Shown here piece by piece: positions 8,724 through 17,805 of a stretch of 20,000 bases of DNA (positions within the stretch are counted from its first letter, which is position 1; each line of letters opens with the position of its first letter). The notes below the pieces were generated by a model. That model saw nothing but the letters and a program-made list of their open reading frames with translations, did not search any database and was not told where the DNA came from. Source of the DNA: Chrysomallon squamiferum (Eukaryota; Mollusca; Gastropoda; Neomphalida; Peltospiridae); assembly GCA_012295275.1 (NCBI GenBank), contig CM022674.1, forward strand, positions 567,501-587,500, read 5' to 3'. Position numbers and translations under genes: made by a program.

Positions 8724-8929
8724 CTGATTTTGTGAAGAACCCAAGGAAGGATAAGATCTTATTTTGCAAATCAATAAATATGCTGGGTTTTTTTCTCTTT
8801 CTGTTACTGCTTTCGTTGTCATGGTTTCAAGGTTTCGCGACCCCCTAGTCTGCCAGACTGCTATTCTGAGAAAAGAAGTCGTAAACATTCTGAAGAATCG
8901 AAAACAGAATTTAAATTATTGTTATTTAA

Positions 8930-8930
8930 T

Positions 8931-8977
<47 letters not shown>

Positions 8978-8996
8978 TTTGTTTGTTTGTTTGTTT
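8930..8996. repeat. ATTT array passing into GTTT
   Basis: About 12 ATTT units (8930-8980) convert to about 4 GTTT units (8981-8996), then TTG and degenerate ACT/ACC units continue to about 9130. Confidence 0.95.
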
Positions 8997-9029
8997 CGTT
9001 ATTTATTGTTGTTGTTGTCCTTTATTGTT

Positions 9030-9130
9030 TCCTATTACAACCACTACCAATACTACTACTACGACTACCACTACTACCACTGCTGCTACTACCACTGAAA
9101 CATTACCACTGCTATCATCACTATTACCTG
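9030..9130. repeat. Degenerate ACT/ACC array
   Basis: Interrupted trinucleotide sequence reading poly-Thr in one frame. It is part of the same class as the ACT arrays at 3912, 14515, 18560 and 19400. Confidence 0.85.
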
Positions 9131-9259
9131 AGGAAGACAATTTCAGTGAAAGTTATTTCCCCTGAGCAACCGACGTTACGTTATAAACGATTTCCGACAG
9201 AGTTATACCCCTTGTTCTCTGAATTACCAAATCTGGTGAATCCTACTGATTTAGGTACA

Positions 9260-9600
9260 GTAATAATAATAACAACAACAACATGGGAAAAAATGTTTTT
9301 AAAATATAGAAACAAACCATCAATAAATAAATTTTAGAATTTTTTAAAATAAAAAATAAATAAATAAATACAAAATATTAAATAAAAGAAATAAACAAAG
9401 GAATCAGAAATATGAACTTACGATTTGGAATTCAAAGTATTATTTAAAAAACAAAATTACGATGAAGATAGTAACCACGATAATCATAGTAACAACAAGA
9501 AGAACACAAAATAATAATAGTAATAATAATAATAATAATAATAAATAATAGTAATAATAATAATGATAATGATAATATTTTGAATATTTAAAAGAGATCA
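9260..9600. repeat. A-rich stretch with AAT, AAC and AAATA arrays
   Basis: Short AAT/CAA arrays near 9262-9282, AAATA/AAAT units near 9340-9370, then an interrupted AAT array at about 9513-9580. No gene is seen. Confidence 0.85.
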
Positions 9601-9705
9601 TTTAGGATTTGAGAGTCTCAAAAAAACTGACAGTGTTCATATTATTGTTATTACTAGCCAATAGCTAGAATTATTTTTTGTAATATTTTGTGCACTTTTA
9701 TAGTG

Positions 9706-9719
9706 GTAACCATAGAAAC
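9706..9719 (+). promoter_or_regulatory. RFX X-box match
   Basis: GTAACCATAGAAAC matches the RFX-factor X-box pattern GTHNYYATRRNAAC at all 14 positions. Such sites are the established promoter elements of ciliary genes in animals. No transcription start or gene is visible beside it, so it may be a distal site or a chance match. Confidence 0.35.
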
Positions 9720-9849
9720 GAATGAGATGTTTGAAAGGTTAGGACGTCATATGTTGTCAAAAAAGAAGAAAACCTAAAAACAGAAAACAAACAAAATAAT
9801 AAAATAAAATAAAAAATCAGTGTGACCCATACCCTATAGCCAATAGCCT

Positions 9850-10325
9850 GTCCTCGTTTTCATAGTGCATATGTACTAAAAATCTACAAGTAATATATTA
9901 TATTACACAAGAAATCCATCCTGATGTTTCTCACAGAATTCCCCAAATATATCTTTTCTATTCTCTTTTCAAGGCAAAACCAAACCGATCCTTTCTCTCG
10001 TTACCAGCCGAGGACTGGCGAATGTTCTCCTTCAAGCTTTTGTCTTTATTCTATTAAATGTAACGCGAGTTTCTAACGCAATTAAGACTGCATTAGTGTA
10101 TGTTCAGTTGAATTAGCGTTTGAATTCTCTTTCCGCGAATCTCCGTAAAAATCTAACTGGGCCCGGCGTTTTTCTTAAGACGAGGCACTAATCATATTCA
10201 TGCCCCAGAAAATGCACACACCTAGTAACCTTAATGTTAGACAACACGAACCGAAAAGTGTTTAAAATGAAATCATTGAAGGGTCGATAATCCGGTAACG
10301 TACGTTTCACGCGCAAAAGATATAC
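9850..10325. promoter_or_regulatory. Unique island rich in TAAT/ATTA cores
   Basis: This is the longest stretch here almost free of simple repeats. Between about 10050 and 10200 it carries several homeodomain-type cores: GCAATTAAG, GCATTAGTG, GAATTAGCG and CACTAATCATATTCATGCCC, the last also POU-like. GC-rich words such as GGGCCCGGCG lie among them. No open frame is supported. The composition is typical of a conserved non-coding enhancer, but this is inference from motif density only. Confidence 0.3.
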
Positions 10326-10329
10326 AAGT

Positions 10330-10418
10330 TGACGTTTAACTCTTTATGACGTAGTGACGTTGTGATATTATGACGTAGTGGTGCTATGACGTTGTGGTGC
10401 TATGACGTAATGATGCTA
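10330..10418 (+). repeat. 16-bp-period array of TGACGT (CRE half-site) units
   Basis: TGACGT occurs at 10330, 10347, 10355, 10371, 10387 and 10403, with spacings of 17, 8, 16, 16 and 16 bp. The last three units share the 16-bp unit TGACGTAGTGGTGCTA with 1-3 changes. The final one reads TGACGTAATG, with TGACGTAA a recognised CREB/ATF-type half-site variant. It lies about 430 bp upstream of the CUB-like exon. Either a short tandem duplication has multiplied one site, or the cluster is a true multi-site element. Confidence 0.8.
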
Positions 10419-10539
10419 AAAAATGCTCTCAGTTGTCGCGGGTTTTTATGATATTAAAGTGAAACATATCGTTAGTAGAAGAGAAATAAATTCTCGAGTT
10501 GCAGTTTATTAATTGGCATATTTTGTATTTCTTCTTTCA

Positions 10540-10700
10540 TTCATCATTCTCTGTCTTTTTTCTTTTATTCCTCTTTTAAATTTTTTAAAACTTATTTTAT
10601 GTTCTTTTTCCTTCGTTCCATCTTTTTCTTCTCCTTTCTTTCCTTTCTTTCTTTCTTTCTCCTCCTTTCATTCTTCCGTCCCTTCCTTCTATCCACTCCA
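10540..10700. repeat. Pyrimidine-rich CTTT/CCTTT stretch
   Basis: A low-complexity T/C tract with TTTC and CCTT units, followed by poly(A) runs near 10767 and 10783. The Phe/Ser-rich frames over it are composition artefacts. Confidence 0.85.
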
Positions 10701-10834
10701 TCATACCATTTCGCAATTCCATTTTCGATCTCCATATATTCTTTTAAATCATTTCGTTACTCCAGAAAAAAAAAACGAGAAAAAAAAACACCAACACTTT
10801 CTAATCCATATTTGATGCATGTTCAGATTTGCAG

Positions 10835-11008
10835 CTACCAGAGAATCTTACTCGTCTCTTCACATACAATTACTCGACCCAGGCGAAACATTAAGAGTCG
10901 TCCTTAAAATGTCATTGTTCAATCTGGAGGCGAGCTCGGGGGATAAAAGCTGCATTAGCGGAGACATATCGTTTTACAGCGAAAGCCTCGGTGCAGTTTG
11001 GAGTAACA
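10835..11008 (+). CDS. Internal exon encoding part of a CUB-like domain
   Basis: This is the best coding candidate in the window. The intron side has a branch-point-like CTAAT (A at about 10804), 30 bp before an acceptor ending in TTCAGATTTGCAG. The exon is 174 nt, starts one base into a codon and ends one base into a codon before GTGAGA (ACA|GTGAGA), so it is a symmetric 1-1 exon as is usual for extracellular modules. It reads ...SSLHIQLLDPGETLRVVLKM, then SLFNLEASSGDKSC, then ISGDISFYSESLGAVWSNS. The order aromatic/hydrophobic, PG, alternating hydrophobic strand, F-x-LE, C, then GD-x-x-x-[FY] follows the CUB pattern (I-x-x-P-x-G-x-x-I-x-L-x-F-x-x-F-x-LE-x-x-x-x-C-x-x-D). CUB domains are extracellular beta-sandwich modules of about 110 residues in proteases, receptors and matrix proteins. 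Only the middle half is here, and the first cysteine and the usual Trp are not in this exon. GC is higher than in its flanks. A (GA)49 tract starts about 84 bp after the donor. The family call is moderate; the gene is not identified. Confidence 0.5.
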
Positions 11009-11088
11009 GTGAGACGTGAGGGCAAGTGAGAGAGGATGAACATTAGCATAGCGTTAGAATTAACACAAGACGCTGTAGGGATAAAGAT

Positions 11089-11193
<105 letters not shown>

Positions 11194-11422
11194 ACAGAGT
11201 TAGATATATGGAGAGAAGAGAAACAGAGAGACATATGAAGACAGAAAGAGGGAGAGACAACAGTTGTACTAATTGGCTCTAGTATTGGTATAAAAAAAAG
11301 TAAAAAATAAAAAATAAAAAATAAAAAAAAAAAAAATATGGGCTCATCATGGGCTTCTACACACCGGTTTTCATCAAATATTCGCTCATGTGAAAAAAAC
11401 CATGCAAACAAAACAACAACAA

Positions 11423-11435
11423 CAATAATAATAAT

Positions 11436-11527
<92 letters not shown>
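11423..11527. repeat. AAT array joined to a pure AT array
   Basis: AAT units (about 11424-11478, one ATT interruption) change directly into about 24 AT units (about 11479-11527). The AT array is self-complementary and could extrude as a cruciform. 11528-11960 is A-rich unique sequence with a short TATA/TATG run (about 11697-11721). Confidence 0.95.
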
Positions 11528-11532
<5 letters not shown>

Positions 11533-11959
11533 AAAACGGGATCTGAGAAATTCATAAACCGATTAAGCGCTGAAAAGATTACGTAAAACTTATTAAAAAT
11601 GTTTCAATAGAGTGCGAAAAAAAATATATGTAGAACAAAATTAATAATGAAATTAGATGTTAGTGACGTAAAACAAGCAGGTATTTGACCAGCATTATAT
11701 ATATATATGTATGTATATATGTGGAAGAGAAATAAGAGAATATTAGATAGTCGAGAAGAAAAAAGAAGATAGAGAAGGACAGAAGAAAACTGACAGAAAG
11801 AAAAAGATGAGACACAGAGACAAGGCTCTGTAAAGAGATATTTTGTTGTTTTGCACATAATTTGAAAAGTAAATCTTTCCGAAGTAGCTGTAACAATGAA
11901 ACCAAAAAGTATAGTTTTTAAAATTATTAGAAACCAACTAAACAACGACAACAGCGATG

Positions 11960-12480
11960 CAACAACAGCAGCAACAGCAAAAACCACCAGACGAAGTAAA
12001 AAATATTAGTGTTTCCACGAAACAAGAAATAGACTTACACCGTCAAGAGCAAATTTTGTAATCATTCTTCAGGTGTTTATATATCAGACAAGAAACATAA
12101 ATAAAACAATATGAATCCATTTCAGTGTAATATATTTGTATATATTATCACACAGTTGTAAGTATATGGTCCCCAAAGGCCATGCCTCTTTACACAGAAA
12201 ACCAAACAATAGGCTCAGAGCAAAAAGCTCCCCTACAGTCGTTGATAAGCTCTGTTTAAACTACACATTGTTACGAAGCGAGTAAAAAAAATGACCCCCT
12301 GGAAGTAATAGGCTCTTCAGTGTCGTAAAACCTGATAGGACCATAAGAATTAAATTTTACGTTAAAGTTATTTTAATTTAAGAATAGTAATAGATTTGAT
12401 TAGGAAAAGAGGTTTCAGTTATTTACCTGTAATTAGTTAATTTGTCTGTGAGGTGTGTGATATGGAATGGTGTGTGGGTG
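11960..12480. other. Unique AT-rich stretch, nothing recognised
   Basis: Short CAA/CAG units near 11960-11990 are followed by unique sequence. The segment from about 12170 to 12300, with words such as GGTCCCCAAAGGCCATGCC, is less AT-rich. I find no supported exon or RNA gene. Confidence 0.35.
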
Positions 12481-12491
12481 TGTTTGTGTGT

Positions 12492-12503
12492 GAGAGAGAG
12501 AAG

Positions 12504-12594
<91 letters not shown>
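12492..12594. repeat. Pure GA array, about 43 units, with GA-rich tail
   Basis: Pure GA from about 12508 to 12594, preceded by GAGAGAAGGAGG. A decayed purine-rich tail with GATAGA, GACAAA and GAGAGA units continues to about 12950. Together these form a purine-only-biased stretch of more than 450 bp, which explains the Leu/Ser-rich minus-strand frames. Confidence 0.96.
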
Positions 12595-12596
<2 letters not shown>

Positions 12597-12959
12597 AAAA
12601 AAAAAAAAGATGAGAGATAAAGGATTAGACAAACAGACAAAGAATGAAGGAAACAGAAAAACAAAGACAGACAATAAAGGAGATAGATAATGAGAATACA
12701 AGCGAGGTAGACAGAGAAAGACAAAGCCTGCGAGGGGGAAATTAGATAGAGAAATAAGAACAGAGAAAATGAGAGCGAGAGAGAGAGATAGATAGAGAGA
12801 AAAGAAAGAAAATACTGAAAATACTGATAATAAATAATGAGAGACAAAGGGAGAATGAGGAGAGACAAGATAGACAGATAGACAGAGAAAGAGAGAGAAA
12901 GAGTGAGAGCGAGAGATAGGGAGAGACAGAGAGGGAGAGAAAGGAATAAACAGAAACAT

Positions 12960-13570
12960 TGTGTTCATTTATTTCTTGTTTGTAACTATCTCTCACAAAG
13001 GAGTCTGATTGTACTTTAAACGTGACATAGATCTTCCCAGCTCTGCGAACGAAAACGTAATCTATACTACATAAAGAAACTAAACACACGAATCAACAGT
13101 TACAGTTTTCTAAGTAACGATAAACATGTTTCATAACAAACAAACAAAATAAAAAGCAACAACGTACAGTTAGAAAACTCAAGGGAAAACAAAAGACAAA
13201 TCTATAGTAATTTCTTCTTATTTTTTTTTTTTTCGTTCTTATTTTTACAAGCACTATCATCACAGTTTAACGGAAAATCGATCCATTATTAATAAAAGTA
13301 CACATTATTCGGTAAATGATTGCAAAAAGAAGAGAAAAAAAAAAGAAGAAAAGAAAAAAACAATTATTATAATCGTTCTACCTCAAAGGCTGTATACGAA
13401 TTGACCGAAATTTTGTATCAGTCTGTTTCAACGTAAACATGTTTCAGTAGCAGATTGAGATTTTTTAAGGGGATGGGGTGTTACCGGGATTTTTTTGATT
13501 GACTAGATAATTCTGACCTTAAAAAAATACTCACTCGGTTGTGAATATAGATACTTCTCTAGCAAAAATA
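12960..13570. other. Unique A/T-rich stretch
   Basis: Non-repetitive apart from short A and T runs (about 13219, 13330). The frame around 12975-13090 on the minus strand is open but short and unrecognised. No gene is supported. Confidence 0.35.
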
Positions 13571-13578
13571 TATTTCGT

Positions 13579-13603
13579 AAAAAAAAAAAAAAAAAAAAAA
13601 AAA
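13579..13603. repeat. Poly(A) run, 25 bases
   Basis: Uninterrupted A run with no recognisable retroposed body upstream. Confidence 0.9.
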
Positions 13604-13767
13604 TGAACTTTGGTTGTCACAAGAAGTAAATAATTATAATTGATTTTTATATTTGTTCTGTTTCCATTCTTTGAAGTATATAAATAAATACATTAAGTAG
13701 ATTAAGAATATATAATAAACACACCTGTATTTTCTCTGTTTAATTACAAGTATGTGTGAGCGCGGTT

Positions 13768-13770
13768 TGT

Positions 13771-13810
<40 letters not shown>

Positions 13811-13912
13811 CTGTGTGTGTCTGTGTGTTTGTGTGTATGTGTGTGTGTGTGTGTGTGTGTGTCTGTGAATGTTTGTGTCTGTGTTTGTGTATGTGTGTAG
13901 TGTGTGTGTGTT
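13768..13912. repeat. GT array with TCTG/TATG interruptions
   Basis: Interrupted (GT)n over about 145 bp. The frames read Val-Cys or Thr-His repeats and are not genes. Confidence 0.95.
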
Positions 13913-14003
13913 GCAACGAATTACTCTTGCTGAAGAAAGCACACAAGAACAAATTGTTGCAACAACAACTCTTGTGAAACTGCAACTTCCTACTAGTACT
14001 ACT

Positions 14004-14005
14004 AC

Positions 14006-14059
<54 letters not shown>

Positions 14060-14066
14060 TAATAAT
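14004..14066. repeat. AAT array
   Basis: About 17 AAT units with a short ACT lead-in (from about 13992) and AAC/AAT tail. Confidence 0.95.
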
Positions 14067-14293
14067 GAAAATGATAAGTTCAATAACTTCAGCAACAACT
14101 TCTACAGCAGAATGTGCACTTTGAAAGAGAAAGACAGAAATTTCTGTGACATTTTAAAAATTAGTTCAAAACCATCACTTCGACATCAACGATTTTTCTA
14201 AACCTAACACAAACGACATGACGTAGAAAAGTATTGCTATTTCTATTCAACTCTCCCAGGAATCAGTAATCTGTAACAAAATGACATCTGTTT

Positions 14294-14422
14294 TTCTTCT
14301 TCTTCTTCTTCTTCTTCTTCTTCTTTTTCTTCTTCTTTTTCTTCATCATCATTATCTTCTTTTCGTTCTGCTTTTCATTATCGTCATCATCACCTTTTTT
14401 TTCTTCTTCTTCTTCTTCTTCA
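14294..14422. repeat. TTC arrays
   Basis: Two TTC arrays (about 14296-14345 and 14401-14421) separated by CAT/ATC-type sequence. 14070-14290 is unique sequence with no recognised feature. Confidence 0.92.
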
Positions 14423-14514
14423 CAGCCAGTTATAACGGCTGGAGTCAGAACAAGATTTCCAGCTAAAACAATACTTTCTATTTCTCAAGTGTTTCATTTA
14501 CCAGACTACAATTT

Positions 14515-14631
14515 TTACTACTTCTACTACCACTACTATTACTACAGTACTACTACCACTGATACTACCACCACCACCACAACCACCACTACTACTTCTG
14601 CTGCTACTGCAACTACCACCACTACTATTCT

Positions 14632-14678
<47 letters not shown>

Positions 14679-14682
14679 TCGG
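14515..14682. repeat. Degenerate then pure ACT array
   Basis: Degenerate ACT/ACC/GCT units from 14515 lead into pure ACT at about 14632-14678. The array ends about 20 bp from the minus-strand exon candidate, so it would lie just inside the intron after that exon's donor. Confidence 0.93.
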
Positions 14683-14698
14683 AAAAAGGACACACAAC

Positions 14699-14782
14699 CT
14701 TTCAGCTTCAGGACAAGTTAATTTACGTTTCATCTGATTTCTTTGGCAAACTGTACACTTAATTTTGACTCCAGACATTGTC
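14699..14782 (-). CDS. Candidate internal exon, minus strand, CxxC-containing
   Basis: On the minus strand, CTGTTTTTATTGTCACTCAG is a good pyrimidine-rich acceptor, with CTGATTAAC as a possible branch point. The exon would start at 14782 and end at 14699 before GTTGTG. It is 84 nt, symmetric 2-2, and reads (R)TMSGVKIKCTVCQRNQMK, then RKLTCPEAER. The CTVC pair and a third Cys could belong to a small zinc-binding or disulphide module, but I recognise no family. The donor is only moderate and the exon is short. Chance is quite possible. Confidence 0.18.
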
Positions 14783-14918
14783 CTGAGTGACAATAAAAAC
14801 AGACTGTTAATCAGTGAGCTGCTTTCTGAATGACGATGTGACATCTTTAAGTTTACGTTCCGTGACTGCGCCTATTATGTAGTTAATCTTTTTTCAGCTC
14901 AATTACTTTACGGGTGGG

Positions 14919-14949
<31 letters not shown>

Positions 14950-15230
14950 TGTTGTTTCCCCATTTTCTGATGAGATAGCAATTATGTCGAACGAAGAGTA
15001 ATTATTTTTCTGTGCTACAAACAAGGAGCAGTGACTAAGCAGATAAATGAGGAATCACTCACAGACGAACGGACACGCGAGGTGAACTGGAGAAAATGTA
15101 AACGTGACGACGAATGAAGCGTGTCCGACTGTCTCCTTCGATCTCCTTTTATTTCACACTAATTCTATGTCTCCTCCTCTCTCCTGTATTTTGTCTTATT
15201 GTCTGTCTACGTATTTATCTAATATCTCCA
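14783..15230. other. Unique stretch with 25-base poly(T)
   Basis: Poly(T) at 14919-14943 divides unique sequence. The part at 15000-15120 is less AT-rich, with CGAACGGACACGCGAGGTG. No coding frame is persuasive. Confidence 0.4.
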
Positions 15231-15261
15231 TATTTGTTTCTCTGTCTATCATATATTATAT

Positions 15262-15262
<1 letters not shown>

Positions 15263-15315
<53 letters not shown>

Positions 15316-15336
15316 TGTGTGTGTGTGTGTGTGTGT
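15263..15336. repeat. GA array joined to GT array
   Basis: About 25 GA units (about 15264-15313) switch at one junction to about 12 GT units (to 15336). 15400-15500 holds several short poly(T) runs. Confidence 0.96.
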
Positions 15337-15539
15337 TATCAATCTAGGTAGTAAAACAGCAAAAATAATATGCAGCTAAACCGGATATAAAGTGAATAGT
15401 CTTTTTTTTTCTATTATTTGCTCTTCTAATTTTTTATTTACTTTTTTTTTTTATAATTTTTATAAATTTTTTTTTTTATTATTATTATTTATTTTTATTT
15501 CCTTTACAAAACGAACTCATCAAAACGTTATCGCTTTTC

Positions 15540-15960
15540 GAACAGATTTGCTTCCCTTTGGACGCCGCCATATTTAATTCTTTCCGGCATCCTACGCAGT
15601 ACGAAAGTTATAAATATCTAATTATTTCCAAATCTCATTACCGAAGTTTTATCATCTCAAACACACGCATCCACATGTCCGTGTGCGGCAGTCTGAACGC
15701 AGGGATGAACAGGCAATTCCGCTTGGAAATTGAAACACGAACAACAAAAGAAACTGGAATAAACATCTGTGCACGCAGATACAATTTAGAACTCAGAAAA
15801 ACAGTTATAATTAGATCAGCTCGTTTCTTAACGGGCTGTTTGGTGACGCGCTGATTAGGACGGCAGACCAAGGACAACCTGATCGCGGTGTCGTGTGATG
15901 ATGGTAGAACTGTCAGCTCTCTACCCGCGGGTAGTTAGTTGTAAATAGCAGACTAACACC
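15540..15960. other. Unique CpG-containing island
   Basis: Less AT-rich than its surroundings, with both strands open for some distance. The plus-strand frame at 15558-15854 (from TTG) includes LNAGMNRQFRLEIETRTTKE. The minus-strand frame at 15638-15877 is also open. I recognise neither, and see no strong splice pair. TAATTAGATC, TTACCGAAG and GGTGACGCG are possible factor sites only. Candidate exon or regulatory element, unresolved. Confidence 0.2.
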
Positions 15961-16013
15961 TCCAGCCTTTCCCGTAGAATGCACCTCTAATTTAGTTATT
16001 GTAGACATACGTA

Positions 16014-16174
16014 CACACACGCACACACACACACAGACATCCATACAAACATACATATACATACATACATACATACATACATACACGACATCCATATATA
16101 TATATATATATATATAATTGACTTAAGACAACAGAATATTCGTTAGGTGTTGTGTGTGTGAAAACAGAATATTC

Positions 16175-16230
<56 letters not shown>
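16014..16230. repeat. CA, ATAC, AT and GT arrays in series
   Basis: (CA)n at about 16014-16035, (ATAC)n at about 16054-16085, (AT)n at about 16094-16117, and pure (GT)n at about 16179-16228. A 12-bp direct repeat AACAGAATATTC (about 16131 and 16164) lies between the last two. Confidence 0.94.
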
Positions 16231-16690
16231 CTGTTGCGCAATTAGCTGCAGGTTTAGGAGTATTTTAGAAAAATGGTTTAACTTCAAAATACTTAATAAA
16301 TAAACTGTCGTCTAAGAATTATTTTCTTTTGATGAATAGCTGTCGTACGCGTGAATCTGCTACTCTGGAAAGCTGAAATCTGAGAAAGAAAATAACTCCA
16401 TTTAGTTTTTAGCATTGATATTGTTGTTATTATTTATTTATTTAATTTTATTTCTGAATTTCCCTTTTTTTTCATAGTTTTAAAATTATTATCGATTTGT
16501 TTTTTTTGTGTTATCGTTGTTATGTATTTATTTATTTATTTATTTATTTATTTAGTTATTTCTCAGTCCATTTTTTCTTTATTCAACAGTTTTACAGAAT
16601 AAGCCACCTGCGTCTCTGACATATCATCACTGAAAATGCAAACACATTCCTAATTGTCAATTCTGGAAACATTCAGCAATTTGAACGATC
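16230..16690. other. AT-rich unique sequence with a TTTA array
   Basis: Contains a pure TTTA array at about 16525-16553 and a shorter one near 16433. The remainder is unique and without a supported gene. Confidence 0.6.
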
Positions 16691-16721
16691 GTGTTTTTTT
16701 TTTTTTTTTTTTTCTCTGCAG

Positions 16722-16914
16722 CGCAGTTAATAAAGCTATGAATGAGAAAATAAATAGGAGCAAACTGATTCATACTGGTGTACGTCAACACGTAATGAAC
16801 GCTCCGTCAAGAGTGGGATCAGATCCGCTCATGAATAACGGGACGATTGAAATAACAGTGATTTCACTGGAAAACATAGTCGCACTTCGGAGAAGTGAAA
16901 CAGATTTCGTTTAG
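16722..16914 (+). CDS. Candidate terminal exon, unrecognised
   Basis: A 20-base T run followed by CTCTGCAG (to 16721) is a textbook-looking acceptor, though long poly(T) runs are common here and could mimic it. From 16722 (third base of a codon) the sequence is open for 63 codons to TAG at 16912-16914. It has mixed composition, including NRSKLIHTGVRQHVMNAPSR and TIEITVISLENIVALRRSE, and ends ETDFV. AATAAA-type signals lie about 65 nt further (about 16977-16987). No family is recognised. If real, it would be the last coding exon of a plus-strand gene, reached by a phase-2 intron. Confidence 0.22.
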
Positions 16915-17390
16915 ACCAGAGAGGAAGAGGCGGGGTGGTAGTTTCCACGACGTAAACGTCACTTTTATCCTAAAAAAAATAAAATAAAAAGGTATATATT
17001 TTAGATCTGTAGTAAAAAAAAAAACTAAATTAAATTAAAATTAAAAACAGTCATTCAAGTATTTATGACAAAAACTGATGTAAACTTCTGACGAATATTC
17101 TGCAAAAAAAAAAAAAAAAAAAAAAAGGTACACATCGAATTCTTATACAAAGGGTCTTGATTTTAAAGCTGTTCTGAATTATAAGTTTTTCTTTAATGAA
17201 TGAAAATAATAATAATAATAATAGATGCGTATCTCCCATGTTTCAGCAGAAACAAGTAGACAAAGAAAAAGGTGATGACGATGATGATGATGAAAGAATA
17301 ATTAATATTTATAGCATAATAAGTAAAATGTATTGGTGATAACTGTTTAATTGGAATATAACCCTTCCACTAGCAAATGTAAACCTGTCG
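16915..17390. other. AT-rich unique stretch
   Basis: Includes a 23-base poly(A) run at 17104-17126 and short AAT and GAT arrays (about 17206-17223 and 17274-17292). No gene is seen. Confidence 0.6.
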
Positions 17391-17535
17391 TAGTAGTAAT
17401 GGCACCAGTAGTAGAAGTATATAGTAGTAGTAGTCGCAGCAGCATCAGTAGTAGTAATAGCAGTAGTAGTAGTAGTAGTATATAGTAATAGTGGTAGAAG
17501 TAATAGTCGTATAGAGTAACAATAGTATAAGACAT
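17390..17535. repeat. Degenerate AGT array
   Basis: AGT units with AGC and ATAGT interruptions, running directly into the minisatellite that follows. Confidence 0.92.
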
Positions 17536-17539
17536 AGTA

Positions 17540-17722
17540 GTAGTAGTAGGAGATGTAGTAGTTGTAGTAACAGTTGAAGTAATAGTTGTAGTAGTAGTAG
17601 TTGTAGTAAGAGTAGAAGTAATAGTTGTAGTAGTAGTAGCTGTAGTAACAGTTGAAGTAATAGTTGTAGTAGTAGTAGTTGTAGTAACAGTAGAAGTAAA
17701 AGTTGTAGTAGTAGTAGGAGAT
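17540..17722. repeat. 39-bp minisatellite with alternating unit types
   Basis: The landmark AATAGTTGTAGTAGTAGTAG recurs at 17581, 17620 and 17659, and in a variant form (AAAAGTTG) at 17698. The spacing is exactly 39 bp. Units alternate between one with AACAGTTGAAG and one with AAGAGTAGAAG or AACAGTAGAAG. The true higher-order period is therefore 78 bp, with at least two copies. It has clearly arisen from an AGT microsatellite, and 39 is divisible by 3, so frames stay open across it. Confidence 0.93.
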
Positions 17723-17770
17723 CTGCTGGTAATAACAGCAGTCGTAATAACAGTAATAGCGGCACTGAGA

Positions 17771-17805
17771 AGAAGAAGAAGAAGATGATGATGATGATGA
17801 TGATG
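17771..17805. repeat. GAA and GAT arrays
   Basis: Short pure GAA (about 17768-17783) then GAT (about 17784-17804), leading into the CpG-dense island. Confidence 0.92.

Noticed and set aside
9655-9850. TAGCCAATAGC at both about 9655 and 9838 as ends of a mobile element
   Set aside because: Only an 11-bp direct match, no inverted termini, and no recognisable body between.
12423-12968. 181-codon Ser/Leu-rich minus-strand frame that resembles a membrane protein
   Set aside because: Composition follows entirely from the purine-rich GA tract; no hydrophobic segment is outside low-complexity sequence.
13521-13545. 24-nt minus-strand microexon between GCTAG and GTGAGTAT
   Set aside because: Too short to judge; the pyrimidine tract is just a poly(A) run read on the other strand, and no partner exon is visible.
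16900-16914. C-terminal ETDFV as a PDZ ligand
   Set aside because: Rests on an unproven exon and a very short motif.
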